A DNA stretch of 64,000 nucleotides. It comes from Taudactylus pleione. Taxonomy: Eukaryota > Chordata > Amphibia > Anura > Myobatrachidae. The DNA is taken from the NCBI GenBank assembly GCA_031769625.1, contig JAUIMM010000211.1:9939001-10003000 (forward strand), in the 5' to 3' direction. Below the pieces are notes generated by a model. It was not told where the DNA came from. It saw only the letters and a list, made by a program, of their open reading frames with translations, and made no database searches. Of this stretch, positions 55,936-64,000 are shown one piece after another. A program made the position numbers and the translations under genes. The stretch's first letter is position 1. Every line of letters starts with the position of its first letter.

Positions 55936-56800
55936 GCATCTTGAGTAACCGGAGGTATAACACCATGGAGCAATGCTAAAACTGGACGTCTCGGTGCTTG
56001 CACATTCAGGTGAACACTAATACCCAAGGGGAAGGCTGAAAGTAGCATTTGCATATTATCGCCGCTACGAATAATTGATTTTCAGAGCTTACCTAGCAAA
56101 ATGCTTGGCCCGTCTATTGCATCATGCAACCTACTCAGCTTTCAGGCTCACAGTAATAAGGTTAGAAAGTCCCAGTTATGCAAATATTGGAGCTAGGACT
56201 TTAAACTGTTTTTATGTCAGCTAACAAAGCAGTGGCGTGACGCAATGGGTTGTGGGTGGCCCTGAGCACTGTGAGGAGCACTGCTAAATGCACACTTGTA
56301 TATTCATAAGGCACCACAATCAACTTGGGTGTTGTGAACTAGTAATTATAGAGGTGGTTATTGTACCAACAGAGTAATATTGTTCGGTGCTATTAGCTGA
56401 CTGAGGGACTATCGTGTCATTGCGGAGCCTTGTCTCCTGTGTCTCCCTGTCTGAGGTGAATACAAGCATATATGGCTTTGCCCTAGCCATGAATGCTGTG
56501 AAGAATTCTGACATTATGTTGGAGCCTCGTCTCTTACTTGGCATGATACAGAATATTTTAATGACTGCAGAGAGAACATCCAGGGCCTTTTATGTCACAG
56601 AGATGTAAATAAAACTGGAAAATAATAGAAAAAATATTTCACCAACCAGATAAAATGCTTCATAATGCAAAGTAAGCATACAGTATGACTTCAGTGAGGT
56701 TTTTATTCACTTTTAACTTCATTTTAACCGTAATGAGTAGCATAGGTATAGACAAACACAACATTGCCTCTAGTGCTCTCTAGTTACTGCCTGTGACTAG
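55936..56800. other. No recognisable gene
   Basis: Unique-looking sequence with chance frames below 92 residues and no repeat ends that I can define. Confidence 0.35.
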
Positions 56801-56804
56801 GAGG

Positions 56805-56975
56805 CGCATTTATCAACGAGTTTTATCATACGCAACGAGTTTGAAAACGTATGTGTATGATAAATGGTGCTCTAGCCAATCAGCTACTGCAATCTGTTTG
56901 AAAAATGACAGTTGGGAGCTGATTGGCTGGAGCACTCATATCATATGATAAGACTCATTAATAAAATGGACCCTA
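56805..56975. mobile_element. CCAATCAG-type foldback MITE
   Basis: GAGGCGCATTTATCAACGAG at left and CTCATTAATAAAATGGACCC at right form the outer, imperfect pair. AGCCAATCAGCTACTG and TTGGGAGCTGATTGGCTG are the inner pair. The inner right arm is identical to that of the 7828 MITE, although the ends differ. Confidence 0.6.
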
Positions 56976-58785
56976 ATTGTACCCTATGGAACTGATTGGA
57001 CCTATTGCCGATGTTCCCGTAGCTGGGTGAATTCTTTGCAATTGCGCAGGCGCGAAAATCCCTAAAAACGTCTACGAAGGCGCTGTAGTGATCGAGACAC
57101 ATAGTATCAGTAATGTTTTTTCTGTTGAGTTCCTGGGTGGTGACGGCTCAATTTAATGGGTGTCAGTGAAATCGGTGGCGTGCACAAATGCACAGGCACA
57201 GACATAAGAGCGATACAATCACTTTGCATTACTGGGGCCCACACTTCAGCAATCAATTGTGGCAATGATTGTGTAAAAAGAAATGTATTGCCGATTCCGA
57301 CCAATAAGTGATCGTAATTAGTGAATCAGGTTGTCCAACCTGGCGGATTTCACCGAACAATCGATTGTAACTATCCACCGATTTGCCGAACGTTACTTAT
57401 ATTTTACTAGTAAAATGGCACTTTCGACGATTCGCAGATCTGATCTTTGTATGAAAATGATCTGCAGATCATTGAAAAATATCGGCAGTATATGGGTCGC
57501 ATATTGGAGAATTGTTAAATCGGTGGAAAAAAAACGCAGAATCTGTGAATCGTGTTTATGTATTTGTTGATGTATGGTCCCCATAACTTTATATGGCTTG
57601 GTAGGAAGCCCAGGATCAGACGATCACGCTTAGCAAAACCCACCAAGCCCGGAGGTTTGGATTTATTCATTTTTGGACAATATTATGGTGCGGTCCAGCT
57701 ACGCCGTGTTTTTTTTATGGCACGTTGAAATTAATTGGTGTAAAAACAATGGGTGGACATTGAGGAGAGGATGCCCTTCTGCAGATCACACCGACCGTCT
57801 TAGCATGGATCACCGGACGACACGAACCCTCCTCTTCATATTCCATTTCCACTATTCAATATACATTAGAGATTTGCAACAAATTTCTTCTGCATTAAAA
57901 AAAAAAATTGATTGACCCTTCCCCTCTTGCCCCATTGGGGAGACACCCACTCTTTCCTATGTGAAATGCAGGTGAATTTGGTCCATAGTGGATATCACCT
58001 GATTACACATCCTGGGAGACTTTGCTCCGCAGTCTTATTCCAAGGTGCATGAGATATACAGTATGCGCTTCCCTCTGCTCTGTAACTCTAGGGATTCAGT
58101 GCAAACTAAAACCGCCAGACATCGATGGCTCATGTCTGGACCCTTATTTCTAAAAATTTCTTTTAGACCTAATCTCAAATATTGCTCCTACTCCCCTGAC
58201 TTTGTACTCTCTCGTTATGCTCTTCTGTCACTCTTCACGTGTTCTTCTGCATATTTGGTATATTGCCTCCAAGAAGTATATCATCAGCCTACCTAATGAT
58301 AGGGTCAAACATTTTGATAAAATTTGTGAAACCTGATACTCCTTCACCAATTCCCCCCATTTTGGGAACCATCTCGATGACTTATTTTAGTCTTTTCAGC
58401 TGGTTTGATGCCCATATCTTACCCCTTGCCCCAGTGCGATTATTCTCTCCCCTATAAGCCTGGCCTTACAAAATTTTGAAAACTCTTAGAACTTCACATT
58501 TCGTTTTGTTCACCTTAACTGGCTGCCGCCAGTGACCGGCTTATCAGCACCTTATCAGCTTCTATTCCCTCACTAGGCAGTAGTGATTCGGCTGCTATTA
58601 CATTTATACATATTGTTTGTTTGGCTCTATTGTCCCTTATTGTTGCCTCCATAGCTGGTGTTCTTCTGCATACGTTGCATTGTGTCTTGTATTGACCTGT
58701 TTGCATCCAATTTTGTTATATATAAATATGTTCTCTCCGCAATGTAGCAAAACAGTATTACCAAGGCAAATTAGCTGTTGTCCCA
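56976..58785. other. No recognisable gene
   Basis: Contains CAATCGATTG- and GATCTGCAGATC-like palindromic words near 57240-57480 that may belong to an old MITE, and otherwise frames of at most 83 residues. Some of 58100-58780 may belong to the L2 fragment that follows. Confidence 0.35.
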
Positions 58786-58789
58786 GCAA

Positions 58790-59280
58790 TACTGGCCTAG
58801 GTTAGTCGTTCTTTTCTGGTCCATCTTCTGACCTATCCAACTGGTCTGACAGTGTCTCTACCTCTGACACATCCGTCCCTCTACATCTACTGTCTGCTGG
58901 GGTCCAGCAAGGCCCTGTTCTTGTGTCTATTCTCTTCTCACTCTACACCTCTTCTCTTTTCTTGCTCATCGACCTTCCGCACCACCTCTACGATGAGGAC
59001 ACCCAAACCTACCTCTCTTCCCCGACATCTCCCTTCTCGTGTATTTTTTTCCCATCAATCATCTATTCCCACTTCAAATCATTCTTCATGATGCCCTTCC
59101 TCTCTCCCTGCTCTAGATCTGCTGCACTGCTTTGTAAGTCCCTACACTGACTCAACATGTCGGACCGAATCCAATTGAAATGACTCACCCTTACCTACAA
59201 AGACCTCAACAATGCCATCCCTTCATACATCTGTAACCTTATCATGTAATACTCCCCATCACATTCAAAACCTCGATTAT
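58790..59280 (+). pseudogene. Eroded L2-type reverse transcriptase fragment
   Basis: Recognisable landmarks in order are SAGVQQGPVL (expected GVPQGSVLGP), a HLYDEDTQTYLSSP stretch (expected HLYADDTQ-YLSSP, the catalytic box, with both aspartate positions changed by substitutions), and LTYKDLNNAIPSYICNL near 59185-59240 (expected LTYKALN...P-YI--LI). This is the second L2 copy in the window. It lacks both ends and is heavily mutated. Confidence 0.65.
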
Positions 59281-60055
59281 GTTAGATGCAAAATCAGAGC
59301 AGGTATTGCGATGGTACACGTACCACAGGCGTCACCATGGAATGGCAGAAGCTGAGCTTCCAATTTTTGATTTATCTGGTGAAAGGGTGAAAAAAAGGTA
59401 CATAACCAGTTTTTAGCCCCCTAATAAAACAGACCCTACATTTTATTGTCTCTTTTTATCATTCTCTCACCTTCTCACAGTTAGATCAACGATAGATGTC
59501 CCACCAGTCTAAACCGCTTGGAGAAGTCATCTCACTAGATGGTCTCACCCAGTTGGAGAGATTCCGAAGTCCAATCAATCTTCCATTTCATTTAACATAT
59601 AATCTCATCAAATGCAGACTACCACATGCAAGACTGCTGGGCCAGTATTTATGAGGACTCCGCCTATCAGTCCACTAGCAGATTAATCTGTTCCGTTGTC
59701 ATGGATTTTGGATCAGTGTACCAAAGGAAAACGTATTCCTGTTTTTGCATGTGGCCCAAACGGGCTGATTCACAGTTGGGAGCGTCAAAAAAGAACAAGT
59801 AACTTTGCACCTTGGTAAAGCCATGTTGCACTGCAGGTGCAGCAGATGCATTGGCATAGCTTTAGTGGGTGTAGGTCTTGTCATTTCTATGAGGCCCGGA
59901 GGCTTAAGGGGCCCCTGGATCCAGGTTTTATACTGTAGGTGTGTACCAATTCCTGGATTTGCCTTCTAAGCATTTGGGATCAACCCATTGACCAGCCTGA
60001 ATGGGGAATCACTCCATTTTCAGTTAGAGGTGTGTGTAGTGGATGTTATAATGGT
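59281..60055. other. No recognisable gene
   Basis: Chance frames only. No clear repeat ends were seen. Confidence 0.35.
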
Positions 60056-60420
60056 AAGGGGGGGCACTACAATGTGCCGGACACTGTAATGTGGTATAAT
60101 ATGAACTGGAGGCCACTGTAATGTGGTATAGTATGAACTGGAGGGCACTGTAATGTGGTATAATATGAACTGGAGAGCACTGTAATGTTACATGATATGA
60201 ACTTTGGCACTGTACTGTGACACACTCTGAAGTGGAGGCACCATGGTGTGGCATAAAATTACCTGGGGGCACTGTAATGTGGCATCAATGTGGCACAATA
60301 TGAACTGGGGACACTGTATGCCATAATGTGAATTATGTATGTACTGTCAGCACTACAATGTGACATAATGTAAACTAGGGCACTACTATGGGCATGACAT
60401 TAACTATGGCACTACTGGTG
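60056..60420. repeat. About 31-bp tandem repeat, decayed
   Basis: Units contain GGCACTGTAATGTGGTATAA followed by TATGAACTGGA. The first four are similar and later ones more diverged. They are flanked by GGGGCCCCTGGATCC-like and GGGGCCCCTTCAAAATG sequences that may be the ends of a larger element. Confidence 0.8.
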
Positions 60421-61380
60421 CTGAGGAGAGGTGTCACTCTAAAAGCTTCGGGACAGGGGCCCCTTCAAAATGTTGCTATGGGGCGCACAAAGGTCTGGCT
60501 ACTCCCCTGGGCTGATGTAAAATATGCAGAGAGAATTACAGTTGAGAGGGGCGTGTCCTAGCTCAAATCTAAATTTCTTAAAGGCAGATTCCACTTAAAT
60601 AATCCACTTTGTTATGAAAGTCGCCTGTCTTTGGTCCTTGTCTGAGCGATAGTCACATTCCATAATCGGCAATCAATGAACCTCTAAGTAACTTCTTGAT
60701 TTATTTTGCAGAATAACTACAGTGCCTAAAGATGGGAGAAGATTATCACCCCGGTGAAAGCCTGTATTAGGATTGTCAATCATGACGGGAGGATGACCGG
60801 TGTCGAAGGACATTTATGATTGTGACACATGAGTTCGGCGAGATAGACTTCCGCAGCCATCGGGGTGAACTTTCTAGCTGTTTGTAAGCAATATTTTTAT
60901 CTCTAGTGTGAGAAGATTATTTTTAAAATGGACTGGTCGATACTTATAACAAAGAAGAGATGGACAATGTAAGCTTGCCCTGCAAGGCCGTATGTGAAAC
61001 CTACAGGAAAAGATTGGGACCATTCGATAAAGCAATGGCGGGTACTGATAACCCGCCTTTTCTGTTCATTCGTCGTCATGTACCTAGTCTCTGTGTCAGG
61101 CTAATAGGTGTGAGCTGGCCACCGTACCAAAAAAAATATTTTATATGAGGTAACATACCCCTAATGTAATTTCTAAGTGCTTTTACACGATATTCTGCAG
61201 CAACTTATCATATCCTTATACTCATATCCTACAGGACGCAATGTTTACTAAAATACGTACAGTAAGTGCTACTAATACATTATTACATAGTCATCACTAC
61301 TCCAAAGCAGCGATGACATCATCACTTAGAATTATAAGTGATGACATCAATGCTGGCCTATTATACAAATATTATTTACG
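60421..61380. other. No recognisable gene
   Basis: Unique-looking A/T-rich sequence with chance frames of 60-62 residues. Confidence 0.35.
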
Positions 61381-61381
61381 G

Positions 61382-61383
<2 letters not shown>

Positions 61384-61422
<39 letters not shown>

Positions 61423-61423
61423 T
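61384..61423. repeat. (TC)n microsatellite
   Basis: About 15 uninterrupted TC dinucleotides followed by imperfect ones. Confidence 0.95.
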
Positions 61424-61669
61424 AATCAGTGAAGACTTTTGTTGATTCTGTGTATTTCAAGATGGAGTAATGTAATATGTGCATTCCAATGGAAAGTTCT
61501 ATTATAAGGAATGGGCTGGGGAGCACTAAATTAAAATCCACTTCTGGGTCCTGCCCATTACCTTACTAGTTCCCCCCATTTACAGCCATTTGTCTATAAA
61601 CAAATCCAATTTCGTAAAGCCACAGCTACTTCATCTGCAAGTCTTTTCTAGTTTTCCTATTACTTCAAC

Positions 61670-61905
61670 TAGGGTTGTCCATCAAAGGTTTTACCATCGT
61701 TGGTCAATGGTTTCTAACCATCCACAGGAAACCATTGATGGTTCGAGCCTGCCCCTAATGGAAAGAAACAGAGACCACGTTTGCACTCAAGAAAGGAGAC
61801 ACGGAAAATAACCCTTAGACCCCCGTCATTGATTGGTTAAACTATCACCACTGGGAGCAGACCATTGATGGTTGTCAACCATCCATCGTCAATGGACAAC
61901 CATAA
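61670..61905. repeat. CCATTGATGG-rich foldback repeat, copy 2
   Basis: GGTTGTCCATCAAAGG at left and GTCAATGGACAACC at right form outer inverted ends. ACCATTGATGGTT occurs repeatedly inside. It resembles the repeat at 33805-34105. Confidence 0.55.
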
Positions 61906-62024
61906 CAGCTAAGGGCATAGTTGGTTAGTTCACCACTAAATCAGGCCCACAGTACAGTACATCTACTGTTGTCTTGACCACAGCTGGAAAGCACAGGTTT
62001 GATGTCATTTAGTTCTACAGTATA

Positions 62025-62185
62025 TTGGATAGATGTACTAAAACTTCTTAAAAGGAAAAATTAACATATTACCATAGCAACGGATTGGATTCTAGCTAAC
62101 ATTTTCAATGATGTATCTGATAAATCATAACTAGAATCTATAGTTGCTATGGTCAACACCTCTGCTTATCCTATTTAGAAGTTTC
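62025..62185. repeat. Diverged foldback MITE
   Basis: ACCATAGCAACGGATTGGAT with TCTAGCT at the left faces CTAGAATCTATAGTTGCTAT at the right. It is the same architecture as the 30500 and 41330 copies but more mutated. Confidence 0.5.
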
Positions 62186-62382
62186 AGTTAATCTACCACA
62201 TGCCTCCAGTAGTGGTTCTCGCGTTCCTGTGTTTGAACTCCAATTACACTGTATAAAACCACAAGTGCCCTGATTAATACGGTGGTAAGAAGATTTGCTG
62301 TACTGCAAATAGAATATTTACAGAGTAAATCCACTTTTGATATTAATGGGGCACATATATCAACAACTGATTGCCACAATTC

Positions 62383-62582
62383 CCTGTTCTGCCGGGGTCG
62401 GGGAAACGTGGTTATTCAACATGTTGGACAATCTCGATTCCCCGATCCCAATTCGAAAACAGTCGGAATTGGCAAGTCGGGGATTTTTTACATGTTGAAT
62501 TTCCCTGATCCGCAAATGTGTCGCCAATTATCGGTGGGCGCTGATCATCAGATCGTGGATTGGCAGAACGGGTAATCGGGCC
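62383..62582. repeat. Small inverted-repeat element
   Basis: CCCTGTTCTGCC at left and GGCAGAACGGG at right are inverted repeats. Internal palindromic words TCAACATGTTGGA and ACATGTTGAA are present. Two short frames cover it on opposite strands. The superfamily is unknown. Confidence 0.45.
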
Positions 62583-63026
62583 TGTAGATGTATTGGTCAC
62601 ATAACATTTGTGTTGTCAGTATGGTGTCCATTAGCACATTCCACCAAAGGCTGGAGGGAAGGATGTTGTAATGTGCTCACTCCTGTGAGTGTTTAATAAG
62701 AAACCGTTATGTCCTAATTCAAAATGGCTGCATCCGCTATCAGGTAATATTCTATTATAGCTCTCCTTATAAATATATGTTTCCCACATTGGGTGCATTA
62801 TTCTATCGCTGTCCTCTCCAGGATTAATTTAGGTAATAAATTGATATAATTGGCGTTCTGTACTTTCTGCCTAGAAAATAAATTGTAGTACTTTCAAGTT
62901 TGCATCTTTGACATTTTTTTGTCACCTACAGGCACCAGTGGCAGCCATTTTGTGATCTTAAAAAATATATACAGGTATACAGCCTAGCCACTGAGGCATG
63001 AGACACAAATAATTGGAACAGACAAT

Positions 63027-63620
63027 GGCCCTCATTCAGAGCCGCTCGTTAGCGGCAGTACGCTCGTTCCGAGCGATGTTTGCACATCTGCGCATGCGTA
63101 CGCTTTTTAGTACGCATGCGCGAACCAGTCAGTGCGGCCGAAAATCCTTTGTACGCTATATAGCGAGTGCCTGCTATTTTGAGTGACAGAATGAGGCGTA
63201 TGTGGGTGGTAACAGGGGAAGGTGCTTGAAAATGGGGAGTGGAGATCCGAACGCAGGCGTGCTTAAAGGTCAAAACGGGCGTTTTATGGGTGTGTATATT
63301 TAAAACAGCAGCGTCATTGACCACGTCACTGGGTTATTTTATAGCCAGAACTGCACGCAAATTTGTGGTAGCAAACACCAACCACAAGAATAGCGAGCAG
63401 TTCATACGCTGGTCGATGTACTCGATTAATCTAATAAATAGCGGACATGACGTAGGATGCGTGCGGCCAGGGGGCGTATTTAACAAATAAACGAGCGTAT
63501 GTTCGTTCGTTCAGACTTAGAGGTGTGAACACACTGCAATGTGCGTACGGATCATTTAAATAGCCACCCCTTGTTTTTAAACGAACGACCGCAAATAGCG
63601 TCCGGCTCTGAATGAGGGCC
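63027..63620. mobile_element. Harbinger-like MITE, family 1, copy 3 (inverted, 594 bp)
   Basis: Ends GGCCCTCATTCAGAGCCGCT and CGGCTCTGAATGAGGGCC, flanked by AAT (63024-63026, 63621-63623). The interior is the reverse complement of 12207-12805. The 91-residue minus-strand and 83-residue plus-strand frames match frames in the other copies because the DNA is shared. Confidence 0.8.
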
Positions 63621-64000
63621 AATATTCTCTATTTATTCAGTGCATCTCATCAGCTTTATACAAGGGATCCCTTGTAAACATTGCACTTAGGTGCCACCAA
63701 TCAGCAATTAGCTTGTATCTATCTAGGTCAAGTCAGACAATGAAAGCAAGTTTCTGATTGGATGCTCTGATTTAGTACAAATGTTGCACTTTTTATTAGT
63801 ATTATGCTTCTATTTTATTTATAAGACAACACAAGGTTTCCGTAATGCCGTAGAAGGGGGATAAAACTGACAAGGGGAGAGGGCCCTGCTCGCACCAGCT
63901 TCCAATGTCTACTGTAAATCCAGTGTTAGAAAGTGAGACCTTCAGGAGGCAGGTATTATTGTAATGGATACTATGGGCTCTATGTATTAATGTACATAGA
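63621..64000. other. Window end, no gene seen
   Basis: Contains a short CCACCAATCAGC / TTTCTGATTGGA inverted pair near 63696 and 63754, and a GGGCCCTGCTCGCA stretch near 63880 that matches the L2-type tail on the minus strand. Nothing is coding. Confidence 0.4.

Overview
The window looks like vertebrate nuclear DNA, most likely from an anuran amphibian. The only host gene I can support is split over three coding exons on the + strand with large introns (about 17.8 and 22.0 kb). Its product is SHISAL1 (shisa-like 1, formerly KIAA1644), a small single-pass membrane protein. The frog assignment is inference. It rests on dense nested DNA transposons (Tc1/mariner, hAT, PIF/Harbinger-like), foldback MITEs carrying facing CCAATCAG/CTGATTGG motifs, L2-type LINE tails and Gypsy-type LTRs. 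There is no prokaryotic gene, CRISPR array, rRNA or tRNA gene that I can see. Almost every listed open reading frame is a by-product of a repeat.

Layout. 1-1426: upstream sequence with a probable solo LTR. 1427-1526: first coding exon (ATG at 1460). 1527-19308: intron 1, with an LTR carrying a 48-bp minisatellite of about 39 units (5.4-7.3 kb), a second related LTR (about 10.7-11.3 kb), a 599-bp Harbinger-like MITE (12207-12805), a truncated hairpin-chain element (12.8-13.2 kb), a telomere-like-core repeat (13.2-13.8 kb) and a decayed L2 LINE (15.4-17.8 kb). 19309-19522: exon 2. 19523-41553: intron 2, with an interrupted 30-bp tandem array, a nearly complete Tc1 element (22008-23611), a large foldback, a second Tc1-like relic (27.6-29.1 kb), two small hAT elements with 8-bp target duplications, a 77-bp tandem array, and a triple nest (34351-38134) in which a foldback MITE carries a Harbinger-like element in one arm and a hAT element in the other. 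41554-41845: exon 3 with the stop codon. 41846-64000: downstream flank, again mostly repeats, including three further occurrences of the hairpin-chain family (one of them split in two), a 1067-bp hAT element with a C/T-rich minisatellite, and L2 fragments.

The most unusual content is a repeat family built almost entirely of consecutive short palindromes (best copy 51165-51713, at least 12 hairpins in 549 bp). It ends in Harbinger-like termini with 3-bp target duplications. Between copies the two arms of individual hairpins differ in a matched, symmetric way, so the palindromes appear to be maintained while their sequence changes. One copy is split at its central palindrome by a 1.8-kb stretch ending in an L2-type tail. 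A longer element with related termini (34360-36270) encodes a small Myb/SANT-like protein on the minus strand, which links these termini to PIF/Harbinger.

Limits. Family names come from memory of motifs. Element ends were read by eye from terminal repeats and target duplications; no alignment or database search was run.
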